This document shows, one piece after another, positions 28,836 through 38,560 of a stretch of 64,000 bases of DNA. This DNA comes from Planctomycetota bacterium (lineage in GTDB: Bacteria > Planctomycetota > UBA1135 > GCA-002686595). The translations under genes and the position numbers were made by a program. The notes beneath the pieces are model-generated. The model did not search any database. It was not told the DNA's origin and was given only the letters and a program-made list of their open reading frames with translations. Where the stretch lies: NCBI GenBank assembly GCA_029250885.1, contig JAQXEK010000010.1, forward strand, positions 1-64,000. Reading direction: 5' to 3'. Numbering within the stretch: position 1 is the stretch's first letter; the number at the start of each line of letters is the position of its first letter.

Positions 28836-30329
28836 ATGAAAGCCCCCCTCACCCTCAGCCTGATCGCCCTGCTCGGCGCAGCATCCTTTTCTACGAGTCA
28901 GGATAGCGCCCCCGTCGGCGGCGCCTACGATCCGTCGGTCATGCTGCCCGCCCCCGCCGGTACACCCGCACCATGGCTCGCCCTGCTCGGCGGCGTGGAC
29001 GAGATACGCCTCCAGAAGGCCGTGCACAGCCTGTGCGAGTTTGGCCCCCGCATGGGCGGCACTGAGTCCGGCGACAAAGCCGCAGCCTGGCTCAAGAAGA
29101 GCTTTGAAGAGGCCGGCCTCGCGACACAAGTCCACGCGGACCCCGAGACCTGGTGCCACAGTGAAGAGAGCTGGAGCCTGTCCTACACCACCTCGTCTGC
29201 ACCGGACAAGCCGGTCCAACTCATGCGCGCCTGGCCCTATGGATTCTCTCCTAGTGCCAGCGGCCAAGTAGACCTGTCCCTGGACGTGGTCGAGGGTGCC
29301 GCAACCTTGGCCGGACGCATGCCCCGAAGCCGCAGGAACTCCCCCACTCCTGCAATCGGCATTGTCGACGGCAACGTGACGCTGGATGGTGAGTACGCTC
29401 GCGTCAACCACCTGCGCTCCGGCAACTCGAACAAGTACCCTGTCTTTGGCATCAACAAGCCTGAAGGCGACGAGCTGCGCCGCCTTCTTGCTGCCGGCGA
29501 AACGATCACCCTAGACTACGCCCTCAAGGCCACCATCCAAGAGGCCCAACCCCTGACCGTAGTTGCCAGTATCCCGGCCCGTGAAGGCGCGCCTAAGGGC
29601 TTCCTCTTGTACTGCGCCCACGGCGACTCCGACGCCGGTGGCCCCGGGGCCGACGACAACGCCAGCGGAGCGGCCGTCGTTCTTGAGATAGCCCGCTCCT
29701 GGTCCGCCGCGATCAAAGCCGGCACCATCGAGGCCCCGCCCCGGGAGTTGCGCTTTGCCGTCTGGGGCAAGGAAATCCACTCGACCTCTTACTACATGAA
29801 GGGCCTCGATCCTGAGACCGACGGCCCCCTGCTTGGCGTCATCAACTACGACCAAGCCGGCTACGGCAGCGGCGCCGACCAGTTGAACATTGAACCCGAC
29901 GACCTGCCCGCTAACAAGCAGATGATCCACACCATTTTAGGTGTGCTCGCCGAGTTCGAAGGCAAGGCTGGCTTGCCCGCCCACTGGGCCACGAATAAGA
30001 GCCTAGGCGGAACCGACTCCTACGTTTTTAGCCGCTCCAAGCTCTTCAAGGAAGGCAAGCGCCCCTCCCTGACTTTGTTCACCAGCGCCTGGGACAAGCC
30101 CGACGTCCAAAAACGAACCGACGGCATGCCAGGCGAGAGCTGGAACGACGGCGACGAGGTCAACGTCGACTACGACAACTACTACCACTCTGCCGGCGAC
30201 ACCCCCGAAAACACTACCGACAAGGAACCCTGGAACATGGGCTGGTGCGCCCGCGTAGGCTTGATCGGCGGCTTGGCGTGGCTGGATATGATGGACTTAC
30301 CCGACACGCCCGATAGTGGAAACGAGTAA
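28836..30329 (+). CDS. M28 family zinc aminopeptidase-like protein, exported
   Basis: A 497-residue protein with a signal peptide (about 1-22). The M28 metal-binding signature is present: His-Gly-Asp in YCAHGDSDAG, then PGADDNASGA with the bridging Asp (about residues 265-284). The usual Glu-Glu pair after the next strand reads WGKEIHST, so one Glu is kept and the other replaced by Lys; the later Asp and His ligands appear in NYDQAGYG and GDTPENTTDK regions. It is likely a secreted or periplasmic peptidase with a divergent active site, and activity needs testing. Confidence 0.82.
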   Translation: MKAPLTLSLIALLGAASFSTSQDSAPVGGAYDPSVMLPAPAGTPAPWLALLGGVDEIRLQKAVHSLCEFGPRMGGTESGDKAAAWLKKSFEEAGLATQVHADPETWCHSEESWSLSYTTSSAPDKPVQLMRAWPYGFSPSASGQVDLSLDVVEGAATLAGRMPRSRRNSPTPAIGIVDGNVTLDGEYARVNHLRSGNSNKYPVFGINKPEGDELRRLLAAGETITLDYALKATIQEAQPLTVVASIPAREGAPKGFLLYCAHGDSDAGGPGADDNASGAAVVLEIARSWSAAIKAGTIEAPPRELRFAVWGKEIHSTSYYMKGLDPETDGPLLGVINYDQAGYGSGADQLNIEPDDLPANKQMIHTILGVLAEFEGKAGLPAHWATNKSLGGTDSYVFSRSKLFKEGKRPSLTLFTSAWDKPDVQKRTDGMPGESWNDGDEVNVDYDNYYHSAGDTPENTTDKEPWNMGWCARVGLIGGLAWLDMMDLPDTPDSGNE

Positions 30330-30348
30330 ACACAAACCGGGTTTGATT

Positions 30349-32274
30349 CTAGCGCCGCTTGAGGATGCGAGTGCCGGCGCTACGGGCGGTTAGGCCTTGG
30401 AGATCGAAGTGCTCGAGTAGGGGGATCAGGTACTTGCGAGTGGTGCCTAGGGCGTCGCGGAGTTCGGGGATGTTGAGTTCGGTGTTCTTGGTGCAGTTCT
30501 CGATGATCGAGGACTCGGCTTGGTCTAGGCTGGCTTGGCTCAGTACGAATTCGCCGATGGTACGAGCCTCGTTTTGGTCTTGGCAGTACTCGACGATGAC
30601 CTGGAAGTCGGAATCGCTGGTGCCGATGGCGGTGGCAAGGTCGGCGCAGATGGGCGGTTGGAATCCGGCTTTCGCCAAGGCCTGGAGTAAGGCCTCGCGC
30701 TTAGGCTCTAGATCTTCGGATAGGCTTGACTCGTGGTCGCAGGAGCGCAGCCAGCCGCCGCCTAAGATCTCCACCAGGCCGTTATCCTGTGCGTCGCTTA
30801 GTAGCGCCGCTAGGTGCTTCTTGTCGGCGCCAAGCTCCTTGCGCAGGTCGCGCACGTCCATGCGCGAGCGGTGCGGGTTAGTGCCGAAGTAGCGATCCAA
30901 GGCCAAAGTCAGGTCCGCGAACTCCCCCTCGAGGGCTTCGGCGTGGATCCACTGATCGCTCTTGCCGGGGGAGGCCACGCGGCCCTCTTTGCGGAGCTCC
31001 TCTAGGATCTCCAGAACCTCGGCATTGGGCATTTTGAGGGCCATGGCAAGGGTCTCGATGTCGGCGCCGGAGCCACCGAGGCGCGCGAGCATGGACTCCA
31101 GTAGTTGGCTCTTTGATTCGAGGCTCTCCTCCTGGCGGCTAAGCTCGTCAATGACGAAAGCCTTGAAGCGCTTGAGGCGGTGGCGGCTCTCTTCGAGCAC
31201 GGTGCCGCCGCCCAAGGTGATGACCGGCGAGAGTAGGCGCACAACAAATCTGTCGCCGGGCGCCGTGATGACAGGCTCGTCCATGCGCACCTGAACGAGC
31301 CCCTCTTGGCCCGGCCGAATCTCGTCCTTGTCCAGCAGCACCAGCTCGCCCCGGGAGTCGCTCGTACCCGTGTGCACGCGCACGATCATGCGGTTGGTAA
31401 TTGACCGATCCAAGGTCGACAGGGCCTGCAGCTTGGCGGCGATCATCTTGACCGGGCGGAAGTAACCTGGGGTTGCAATCACGGCGCCGCGCACCACAGA
31501 CTGGTGATCTACGTCGGTCAGGTTGAGTGCGCTGGAGTGGCCTGCGCGAGCCGACTTGGACTCCTTGCCGTAAGCGTGGATGCCGCGCACCTTGGCGAGC
31601 TTGCCACCGGGCAAGATCTCGACCATCTCGCCGATCTTGATCTCCCCTGACAAGGGGATACCGGTGGTCACAGTGCCAAATCCCTTTAGGGTAAAAACGC
31701 GCTGAACCGGCATGCGGAAGATGCCTTCACTGGGGCGCGGCTCGGCGCTCAGGGCCATCTTCTCCAGGGTCGCCTTTAGCTTGTCCATGCCCTCGCCCGT
31801 GATGGCAGAGACATGGTGGACCTCGGCGCCTTCCAGGAACGTACCCTCGACAAATTCGAGCACGTCTTCGGCTGCCATCTCCACTAGCTCCGCCTCCACC
31901 ATGTCCACCTTAGTGAGCACGATGAGGCCGCGCTTGACGCCGACCATCTCCAGGATCGCCAGATGCTCGCGGGTCTGGGGCATGACGCCGTCGTCCGCGG
32001 CAACCACCAAGGCGACAAGGTCGATTCCCGTGGCGCCGGCCACCATGTTACGGATGAATTTCTCGTGGCCCGGCACATCCACCAGCCCAACAGTTCGCCC
32101 ATCGGACAGGCTCATGGGCGCGAATCCCAGGTCGATGGTCATCCCGCGCTCCTTCTCCTCCTTTAGGCGATCCGGGTCCACGCCGGTCAGGGCGCGCACT
32201 AGAGTCGACTTTCCGTGGTCAATGTGCCCCGCCGTGCCGATCACCACGGGCCTGATACCTTTGCCTTGTGCCAT
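30349..32274 (-). CDS. selB: Selenocysteine-specific translation elongation factor SelB
   Basis: A 641-residue GTPase that brings selenocysteyl-tRNA to UGA codons marked by a SECIS hairpin. G1 [10 protein letters not shown]2 [10 protein letters not shown]3 DVPGHE and G4 TKVD are intact in the first 130 residues. EF-Tu-like domains 2 and 3 follow (about 175-340). The C-terminal 270 residues are winged-helix repeats that bind SECIS RNA, with [10 protein letters not shown] near the end. No selA, selD or selC is in the window. The start ATG is 31 nt from that of the divergent radical SAM gene. Confidence 0.95.
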   Translation of the reverse strand: MAQGKGIRPVVIGTAGHIDHGKSTLVRALTGVDPDRLKEEKERGMTIDLGFAPMSLSDGRTVGLVDVPGHEKFIRNMVAGATGIDLVALVVAADDGVMPQTREHLAILEMVGVKRGLIVLTKVDMVEAELVEMAAEDVLEFVEGTFLEGAEVHHVSAITGEGMDKLKATLEKMALSAEPRPSEGIFRMPVQRVFTLKGFGTVTTGIPLSGEIKIGEMVEILPGGKLAKVRGIHAYGKESKSARAGHSSALNLTDVDHQSVVRGAVIATPGYFRPVKMIAAKLQALSTLDRSITNRMIVRVHTGTSDSRGELVLLDKDEIRPGQEGLVQVRMDEPVITAPGDRFVVRLLSPVITLGGGTVLEESRHRLKRFKAFVIDELSRQEESLESKSQLLESMLARLGGSGADIETLAMALKMPNAEVLEILEELRKEGRVASPGKSDQWIHAEALEGEFADLTLALDRYFGTNPHRSRMDVRDLRKELGADKKHLAALLSDAQDNGLVEILGGGWLRSCDHESSLSEDLEPKREALLQALAKAGFQPPICADLATAIGTSDSDFQVIVEYCQDQNEARTIGEFVLSQASLDQAESSIIENCTKNTELNIPELRDALGTTRKYLIPLLEHFDLQGLTARSAGTRILKRR

Positions 32275-32305
32275 AGGCCCGGCATCTTAGCGAACCCTTC
32301 GCGCC

Positions 32306-33259
32306 ATGCCACGTTATGATCCCCCCATGTCCGCCGCCAACACCCTACCTTTCCGTACCTTTGCGCCCTGGTTGCGCGAGACCTTCGGGCGCCCGATGTA
32401 CCGCGTCGCCCTAGACGCGGGCTCGACCTGCCCCAACCGGGACGGCTCCCGGGGCTTTGGAGGCTGCGTCTACTGCGACGTCGAGGGATCTGGCACCGGA
32501 GCCCTGCGCACCGGCAAAGAGATTGCACGCCAGCTCGAGACGGGCCTTAAGCGCATCGCACGCCGGGACGACGACTGCGGCTGCATCGCATACCTGCAGT
32601 CGTACTCAAACACCTACGTCGAGGCCTCCCGCCTGGAAGAGGTCCTAGCCCCTATAGAGATCGCCATCGACGAAGGCCAGGTAGGCATCGTTTCCATCGC
32701 CACTCGCCCGGACACCCTGCCCGACTGGTCCCTGGACCGACTCTCCAAGCTGGCCGAGCGCGTGCCCGTCTGGGTCGAACTCGGCCTAGAGTCCGCGAAT
32801 GACGAGGTGCTGGAGAAGATTAAGCGCTACCACACCGCCGCCGAGTTCATGGAGGGCGTCGAGCGCTGCCACGCCGCCGGCCTCAAGACCGTCGGCCACG
32901 CGATCTTGGGCCTGCCGGGCGACGGCCGCGATGGCGCGCGCAAGTCCGCCGAGCTGCTAGCTGCCGCCGGCTGCGAGGGCGTCAAGGTCCACAACCTGAT
33001 GGTGCTGCGCAAGACCGAGCTCGCCAAGTGGTGGCGCGACGGTGATGTCGAAGTGCTTGACCCCGAGACCTACGTCTCCTGGCTGGCCGACTTCACCGAG
33101 CGGCTGCTGCCGGACCAGGTCCTGCACCGCATAACCGGCGACGCTCCCTTGGAAGAGAGGCTCGCGCCGAGGTGGGACCTGTACAAGAACGCGATCCGCG
33201 AGATGCTCGCCGCCGAGCTAGGCAAGCGCGGCACGGTCCAGGGCAGCCTGCACGTCTAG
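32306..33259 (+). CDS. Radical SAM protein, TIGR01212/YhcC-YtqA family
   Basis: A 317-residue iron-sulfur enzyme. The cluster motif CPNRDGSRGFGGCVYC (about 37-52) has the long first spacing of this family, unlike CxxxCxxC of other radical SAM proteins. Also present are QSYSNTY, GIVSIATRPD and WVELGLESAN. The E. coli homologue YhcC has no settled function. ATG 32327 is an alternative start; neither has a Shine-Dalgarno. Confidence 0.9.
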   Translation: MPRYDPPMSAANTLPFRTFAPWLRETFGRPMYRVALDAGSTCPNRDGSRGFGGCVYCDVEGSGTGALRTGKEIARQLETGLKRIARRDDDCGCIAYLQSYSNTYVEASRLEEVLAPIEIAIDEGQVGIVSIATRPDTLPDWSLDRLSKLAERVPVWVELGLESANDEVLEKIKRYHTAAEFMEGVERCHAAGLKTVGHAILGLPGDGRDGARKSAELLAAAGCEGVKVHNLMVLRKTELAKWWRDGDVEVLDPETYVSWLADFTERLLPDQVLHRITGDAPLEERLAPRWDLYKNAIREMLAAELGKRGTVQGSLHV

Positions 33260-33287
33260 GCTCCTTGGGCTGGAGCACTCTGCGCTT

Positions 33288-33389
33288 CTAGTATTCGAAG
33301 TCAACCCACTTGTAGCACTCGACGCAAGGACACGGCACAAGCTTGAAGACGTCCCCCGTGCACGCCTTTACGGCATAGACGTAAACCAT
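33288..33389 (-). CDS. Possible Cys-rich mini-protein or gene remnant
   Basis: A 33-residue frame (ATG 33389, TAG ending at 33288) whose sequence looks protein-like: MVYVYAVKACTGDVF, then a cluster PCPCVEC and the end KWVDFEY. Three closely spaced cysteines could bind metal. The frame continues open for 17 codons upstream (RFGDLEYGDG...) without a start codon, so it may be the 3' end of a decayed gene. There is no Shine-Dalgarno. It lies downstream of a terminator. Confidence 0.3.
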   Translation of the reverse strand: MVYVYAVKACTGDVFKLVPCPCVECYKWVDFEY

Positions 33390-33517
33390 GGCTACCCAGC
33401 GTCTTGCCATCGCCGTACTCGAGATCACCGAAACGCCGACCCTAGGTGTCCATGTGTCGTTACAGACGACGAGAAGGGCAGCCTTTCCAGGCAGAACCTA
33501 AGTGCAGTCCGCCCACG

Positions 33518-33545
33518 AAAAAGGCTCCTACAGAATGCAGGAGCC
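33518..33545 (-). terminator. Intrinsic terminator of the zinc-ribbon gene
   Basis: On the minus strand GGCTCCT (33545-33539) pairs with AGGAGCC (33529-33523), followed by TTTTT then CGTGG. It begins 26 nt after the stop codon at 33572. Confidence 0.85.
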
Positions 33546-33571
33546 CTTGGGGCCAGTTGGCTTGTGCGGCG

Positions 33572-34285
33572 CTAGTTGTACGTGGCCGAGTACAGGATGC
33601 GGTCGCAGCTAGGACAGGTCACCAGGTCGACGCCACGGGCGATGCGGACGGACAGGTTGGCGGGCACTTCCATCCAGCAGCACTGGCAGGTGCGGCCGTC
33701 TAGGTTGGCGAGGGCGATGCCTTCGCGGCTAATAAGCAGGCGCTCGTAGACGGAGACGATGTTGGGATCTAGGTCGCCCTTCATCTTTGCCGCGCGCTCG
33801 GCTTCGAGCTTGGCAAGGGCCGCCTCGGCTTCCACCACTTCCTTCTTCATGTTCTCTTGGAACTCGAGAAAGACCAGCTCCTCTGCTTCCACCTCGGCGG
33901 TGATCGCGTCGCACTTCTCCCTGAAGCCGTCGGACTGGGTCACAAAATCGAGGCCCTCTTCTTCCGCCTGGCTAACGTCACGCTTGAGGCTGCGCAGCTC
34001 GTGCTGGTACGCCATGACCAATGACTGGTCGCCGGTCTCCTCCATGCCCTTCTCGAGTTTACGCATGCGCTGGCGACTGATGGTCGTGTCCATATCGATC
34101 TCTTTCACGCGCAGGGCAAGCTGCTGGATTGCTCCATCGAGCTCGTCTCTGGTCACGATGCGACCGTCGATGGCAGCGCGGCGCTTCTCACGCTCCTTGG
34201 GGAGCCGCTTGAGCTCACCCTTGAGGGAGTGGATCTTGGTGTCGAGCTCTTGGAGGCTCAGAAGGACTTGAATCGTTTCCTGCAT
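33572..34285 (-). CDS. Coiled-coil C4 zinc-ribbon protein (DUF164/CT398-like)
   Basis: A 237-residue protein. Residues about 5-175 are a long antiparallel coiled coil rich in Glu/Lys/Leu. Residues about 198-233 are a zinc ribbon with two cysteine pairs: CQCC in DGRTCQCCWME and CPSC in LVTCPSCDRIL. This architecture is that of the DUF164 family, proposed to be a nucleic-acid or secretion-related scaffold; its role is not established. Its gene follows rpoD but is separated from it by the rpoD terminator. Confidence 0.88.
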   Translation of the reverse strand: MQETIQVLLSLQELDTKIHSLKGELKRLPKEREKRRAAIDGRIVTRDELDGAIQQLALRVKEIDMDTTISRQRMRKLEKGMEETGDQSLVMAYQHELRSLKRDVSQAEEEGLDFVTQSDGFREKCDAITAEVEAEELVFLEFQENMKKEVVEAEAALAKLEAERAAKMKGDLDPNIVSVYERLLISREGIALANLDGRTCQCCWMEVPANLSVRIARGVDLVTCPSCDRILYSATYN

Positions 34286-34399
34286 AGTCTTGGTTCCCGC
34301 TTTTGGATAGGGGGCAAGAGTCTAAGGATACTGGACCCGTTTGGCCCCCCAAAAGAGACCAGAATGGGGATCTCTATGTCCTGGAGCTGGCTTTGACGC

Positions 34400-34437
34400 A
34401 AAAAAGTGCCCGGCGATCTCGAAGCCGCCGGGCACTT
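34400..34437 (-). terminator. Strong intrinsic terminator of dnaG-rpoD
   Basis: A 12-bp perfect stem AAGTGCCCGGCG (34404-34415) with CGCCGGGCACTT (34426-34437) and a 10-nt loop. On the minus strand it is followed by six T residues. It starts 65 nt after the rpoD stop. Confidence 0.93.
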
Positions 34438-34502
34438 GTCTGATTTGGGTTCCCCGGGGCCCGCACTAAGGCGAGACCCAGAGACCCTAGTCCTCGGTCA
34501 GC

Positions 34503-36242
34503 CTACTCGGCCGCCGACTCCTCGTCGTCCTCGACCTTGATGTTGTCGAGGAAGCTCGCCAAGCGGCGGGCGCGGACAGGGTGGCGCAGTTTCCGTACAG
34601 CCTTGGCTTCGATTTGACGTACACGCTCACGGGTCACGCGGAAGATGCGGCCAACCTCTTCAAGGGTATAGGTATAACCGTCGCCGATACCATAGCGCAG
34701 CTTCACGATCTCGCGTTCGCGGAAGGTCAGACTGGAGAGCACCTCGCCGATGCGCTCGCGCAGCATCTCGCGGCCGGCGGCCTCCATGGGACTCTCGGCG
34801 CTGTTATCCTCGATAAAGTCACCGAAGTAGCTGTCCTCGGAGTCACCGATCGGACGGTCAAGGCTGATGGGATGCTTACTAATCTTCATCACGCGCTTCG
34901 CTTCGTCCACCGTGATCTCACTGGCTTCCGCGATCTCCTCGACACTGGGCTCGCGGCCCTTGGCCTGGAGTAGCTTCTTGGAGGCGTTGCGCAGCTTGCT
35001 CATGGTCTCAATCATGTGCACTGGGATACGAATCGTCCGGGCCTGATCCGCGATCGAGCGCGTAATCGCCTGGCGAATCCACCAAGTGGCATAGGTCGAG
35101 AACTTGTAGCCGCGGCGGTACTCGTACTTCTCCACTGCCTTCATCAGGCCGGTGTTGCCCTCCTGAATGAGGTCGAGAAAAGAGAGTCCGCGGTTGCGGT
35201 ACTTCTTCGCAATGGACACGACCAAGCGCAGGTTACCGCTGGAGAGGTCGCGCTTGGCCTGCTCGTACTCAACGTGGTGCAGACGAATCTGATCCAGGCG
35301 ACGACGCAGGCGATGCGTAGGCTCCCCGGCGGCCCACTCAAGTTCAGCAAGGCGCTGCTCGAGCTCTTGGCCCTGGGGCGAAGTGCGCTTGGGCCCGCGC
35401 AGTTGGGCCAGGCGGCGCTCGACCGAGCGCATCTCGCGGTAGTGGTCCTCGATCAGCTCAAGGTAAGGGCGAACCTTCTTGATCTGTAGGTGGCACTCTT
35501 CGATCAGAATAACCAGCTTACGGCGGATCTTCTGGACCTTGGCCAGCTGCTCCGAGCGCTTGGCCTTGGTCATCTTCGCGCCTTCCAACAGAGGAGCATT
35601 CTCCTCGCGGAACTGGTTATAGAGGTACTTGATCGTGTCGAGGTTTACGGGCAGGCGCTTCTGCATGAAGGGCTTGCCTAGGGTCTCGACGATCTTGGGA
35701 TCATCGTCCGGCTTGGGGTTCGGGTTGACCTTGAGGGTGCGGTCGAAGGCCAGCTTCTTGTCGGCCACCAACTGTAGGGTCTGAATCGACTCCTCCATGC
35801 ATAGAGCCGAGCCTTGGCACTTCTTTCGGAAGCGCTTGCGGGTGACTTCGATGGCCTTGGCGAGGCGGATCTCCTCGGGGCGGGTCAGCAGAGGAATCTC
35901 ACCCATCTGGGTGAGGTACATGCGCACGGGGTCGTCGATACGCTCGCTGAGGGAGGCCTTGGCGGCGTTCTTCTCGGCGCGCTTGACGGCCTCTTCCTCG
36001 GCGCGACGTGCAGGTGCATTGGCACCGTCCACATCACCCACCGTGAGCGGTGCGTCGCCGTCCTCGTCATCCTCAACAAGGGCGATCCCCTTGTCTTCGA
36101 ACAGGTCGAAGAGGCGCTCGAGATGGTCAGGCGGTACGTGATTGTCATCGAACGCAGAGTTGATCTCGGTGTAAGTCAGGGCGCCCTTGGAGACGCCAAG
36201 CTTTACGAGCTCGGTGATGATGGACTCGATTTGGTCAGACAT
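34503..36242 (-). CDS. rpoD: Primary RNA polymerase sigma factor (sigma-70/RpoD)
   Basis: A 579-residue sigma factor. Region 1.1-like acidic helix bundle (about 1-60), region 1.2 with [12 protein letters not shown] near 108, a large non-conserved insert (about 130-330), regions 2.1-2.4 ([41 protein letters not shown]), region 3 and region 4.2 ([19 protein letters not shown]) near 535. The full region 2.4/4.2 set marks it as a housekeeping sigma. It lies 23 nt after dnaG, the arrangement of the classical macromolecular synthesis operon minus rpsU. Confidence 0.97.
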   Translation of the reverse strand: MSDQIESIITELVKLGVSKGALTYTEINSAFDDNHVPPDHLERLFDLFEDKGIALVEDDEDGDAPLTVGDVDGANAPARRAEEEAVKRAEKNAAKASLSERIDDPVRMYLTQMGEIPLLTRPEEIRLAKAIEVTRKRFRKKCQGSALCMEESIQTLQLVADKKLAFDRTLKVNPNPKPDDDPKIVETLGKPFMQKRLPVNLDTIKYLYNQFREENAPLLEGAKMTKAKRSEQLAKVQKIRRKLVILIEECHLQIKKVRPYLELIEDHYREMRSVERRLAQLRGPKRTSPQGQELEQRLAELEWAAGEPTHRLRRRLDQIRLHHVEYEQAKRDLSSGNLRLVVSIAKKYRNRGLSFLDLIQEGNTGLMKAVEKYEYRRGYKFSTYATWWIRQAITRSIADQARTIRIPVHMIETMSKLRNASKKLLQAKGREPSVEEIAEASEITVDEAKRVMKISKHPISLDRPIGDSEDSYFGDFIEDNSAESPMEAAGREMLRERIGEVLSSLTFREREIVKLRYGIGDGYTYTLEEVGRIFRVTRERVRQIEAKAVRKLRHPVRARRLASFLDNIKVEDDEESAAE

Positions 36243-36265
36243 ATTTGGTTGAGGTCCGAATCGGT

Positions 36266-38326
36266 TCAGTGTTTAGGTTGCAGGGTATGGAGCTTTTGAA
36301 TGGCCTCGCTTAGCTCAACGAGTAGGCGCGCACGCTCATCCTCGTTCTGGGCTTGGGCCATGTTCAAGCGCACCGTTTCGACAGTGCGCCTGTGATCTTG
36401 TTCTTGGATGTACTTCAGCGAGTCTCGTGCGAGTTCAGCGGCATCACCAAAGTCGGCGAGGGCTTCCAGTTCAGCGGGCAGGGCCTGGTCCGCCGTGTCG
36501 GGCAGACTGGCCGCAATGGCTGGGGCATCGATGTCTGTGTCGTCGGGACCTTCGTAATAGAGGGTCCTAACGGCCTGCACGACATCAAGTAGCACGGATT
36601 CAGGGCAATTTACGAAGGTCTCATCCTCGGTGGCAGGTAGGTAAATAGGTATCAGGCCGTTGTCTCGAAGCATGGCTCCAAGCAGCTGCTTGTAGGCGAG
36701 GCGCTCGTTTTGCTCGCGCCTCAACTTAAATGTATCCTGCCCCGATTGGGCCGGAGACGTTATTTGGTACGGAATCCCCTCAGTTTCACCACTTGGAAAG
36801 GATGGATATTCTTGTTCGCCCCCATATTCTCCACCGCCTCCGGGCTCACCCGCGGGGAAATAGGGCTCGTCAGAGAATCCCCCGGGGCTTCTCTCCGGGG
36901 AGGCAGCGGCAAAGGAAGAGCCACTGAGACGTGCTGAGCTGGCTTGGTGTTCCCTTTTGCGGGGTGCCCGCTTGCGCTTGAGTTCGTCGTATTGGCTGCG
37001 TACGTCTTCTTCAGGCAACCCCAATCCATTGGCGATGGGCCGGATCAATGCGGAAGCGTGTACGGGCTTGGGGATCACGAACAACACCTCGAGCAGCTCG
37101 TTGACGGCCTCGGAGAGCTGCTTGGGGTCTAGATCCTTCATCCGGCCCAACAGGAATTCCAGCCAGCCCACGGGCTCGGCCACCAGCTTTTCGAAGGGCT
37201 TTCCCCCATCGCGGACCAGGAGGTCACAGGGATCTTCCCCGGCCGACGGGGCGGCCACGTCGATGTCGATCTCTAGGGGCAACAGGCCGATCAGCGCCTT
37301 ACGGGTGGCGCGGGCGCCGGCTTCGTCGCCGTCAAAGACCAGAGTCGCGCGGCGGGCGCCACTGCGCCGAATCAGGGCCGCGTGGTCCGAGGTTGTCGCC
37401 GTTCCGAGCACGGCGCAGACCGTGCGGTGTCCAGCCTGGTGAGCGGCCATGACATCGGTGTAACCCTCGACCAAGATCACGCGCTTCTCCTTGCGGATCG
37501 CGGGCTTGGCCAGGTCGTATCCGTAGATCAAGCGCCCCTTGTGGAAGAGCGGCGTCTCCGGGGTGTTCACGTACTTCGGACCCTTAGGCTTACCGCCGAG
37601 GTCATCGAGTGCGCGTGCTCCAAATCCAACCGTGCGACCCTTGGCGTCGCGGATCGGAATCATGATGCGGTTGTAGAAGAAGTCGTAGCAGCCGCCATCG
37701 TCACGGCGCCGCACTAGGCCCGCGTCCATCAACAGGTTCTCGGGGATGCCCGCCTGGCGCGCCTTGTCGAACAGGGGACTTCCGCCACCCGGAGCCCAAC
37801 CAACGCCAAAGACACTGGCCGTCTCCGCGCCGAGTCCGCGCTCTTCCAAGTACTGGCGCGCGCGCTGGCCCTCGGGACCGAGCAAGTAGCTCTTGTAGAC
37901 CTTCTCCGCTCGCTCGAGCACGTCGTAGATCTTCTGGAAGCGAGCGTCCTCCTTCTTGTTGCCCTTGCGGCCAAAGCCGTTCTCAGGCCAGGGCACGCCG
38001 GCGATCTCGGCCGTGGACTTTAAGGCCTCCATGAACTCGGCGTTGTCCGTCTTCATGATGAAGGAGATCGAGTCACCACCCTCGCCGCAAGCACCGTAGC
38101 AGCGCCACGATCCCCGGGACGGATCCACCTTAAACGACGGCGTCTTCTCGTCGTGGAAAGGACAGCACGCAACCCACAGATGCCCCGCCCGCTTCAGCGA
38201 AGTGACGCGCGTACGCACGACCTCTTCGATGGCGGCACCGAGCTTCACGCGCTCGATAAAGTCTTTAAACTCGTGGTCTTGCAAGATGGATGGGTAGATA
38301 CGAAGTGAGCCCAAGAATTCATCCAA
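36266..38326 (-). CDS. dnaG: DNA primase
   Basis: A 686-residue primase that makes RNA primers at the replication fork. CHC2 zinc finger near residues 54-82 (CPFH...[10 protein letters not shown]); RNA polymerase core; TOPRIM motif [14 protein letters not shown] near 275-290 with the DGDEAG acidic triad. The C-terminal third, which contacts DnaB, is divergent, and residues about 450-530 form a Gly/Ser/Pro-rich linker. The annotated TTG at 38326 is not well supported; the homologous region begins about residue 20. Promoter and an AT-rich hairpin lie upstream. Confidence 0.96.
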   Translation of the reverse strand: MDEFLGSLRIYPSILQDHEFKDFIERVKLGAAIEEVVRTRVTSLKRAGHLWVACCPFHDEKTPSFKVDPSRGSWRCYGACGEGGDSISFIMKTDNAEFMEALKSTAEIAGVPWPENGFGRKGNKKEDARFQKIYDVLERAEKVYKSYLLGPEGQRARQYLEERGLGAETASVFGVGWAPGGGSPLFDKARQAGIPENLLMDAGLVRRRDDGGCYDFFYNRIMIPIRDAKGRTVGFGARALDDLGGKPKGPKYVNTPETPLFHKGRLIYGYDLAKPAIRKEKRVILVEGYTDVMAAHQAGHRTVCAVLGTATTSDHAALIRRSGARRATLVFDGDEAGARATRKALIGLLPLEIDIDVAAPSAGEDPCDLLVRDGGKPFEKLVAEPVGWLEFLLGRMKDLDPKQLSEAVNELLEVLFVIPKPVHASALIRPIANGLGLPEEDVRSQYDELKRKRAPRKREHQASSARLSGSSFAAASPERSPGGFSDEPYFPAGEPGGGGEYGGEQEYPSFPSGETEGIPYQITSPAQSGQDTFKLRREQNERLAYKQLLGAMLRDNGLIPIYLPATEDETFVNCPESVLLDVVQAVRTLYYEGPDDTDIDAPAIAASLPDTADQALPAELEALADFGDAAELARDSLKYIQEQDHRRTVETVRLNMAQAQNEDERARLLVELSEAIQKLHTLQPKH

Positions 38327-38343
38327 GGCTGCCTGGAGAGGCG

Positions 38344-38366
38344 TCGATTTTTTCTCAAAAAATCGA
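38344..38366 (-). promoter_or_regulatory. AT-rich hairpin 18 nt before the dnaG start
   Basis: A perfect 10-bp stem TCGATTTTTT/AAAAAATCGA with a 3-nt loop, in the dnaG 5' leader. It could act as an early terminator (U-run inside the stem) or as a translation-control element. Only its structure is seen; the role is inferred. Confidence 0.45.
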
Positions 38367-38473
38367 AGGGGAATGCGAGGGATGCTTACCTAGCATCAAG
38401 GGTGCGAGCTTCGTATCAGCTGCCGAAATTGCATTCCACTTGGCTCCCTCGAAGAAGGAGTTCGGAGGGCTAC

Positions 38474-38502
38474 ATTTTAATAACCTGGTCGAGTTCTGTC
38501 CA
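38474..38502 (-). promoter_or_regulatory. Promoter for dnaG-rpoD
   Basis: TGGACA (38502-38497), 17-bp spacer, TAAAAT (38479-38474) on the minus strand; each box matches the consensus at five of six bases. Transcription would start near 38467, giving a leader of about 140 nt. The -35 box lies inside the hairpin that follows ksgA. Confidence 0.65.
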
Positions 38503-38535
38503 CCGCAGGTGGCAGAAGTCTAAAGGAAACCAGGT
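38483..38535 (-). terminator. Compound stem-loop after ksgA
   Basis: Outer stem ACCTGGT/ACCAGGT (38529-38535 with 38483-38489) encloses an inner hairpin TTCTG-CCACC/GGTGG-CAGAA with one bulge. On the minus strand TTATTAAAAT follows. It begins 26 nt after the ksgA stop. Confidence 0.55.
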
Positions 38536-38560
38536 CTAAGCCCGGCTTGGCCCCCACTGC

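Larger units (their letters stand above)
33260..33571. other. Convergent intergenic region
   Basis: This 312-bp gap lies between the radical SAM gene (+) and the zinc-ribbon gene (-). It holds the terminator of the latter (33518-33545), a small minus-strand Cys-rich frame (33288-33389, separate entry), and a GCTCC/GGAGC stem just after the radical SAM stop (33260-33276). I see nothing else. Confidence 0.5.
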
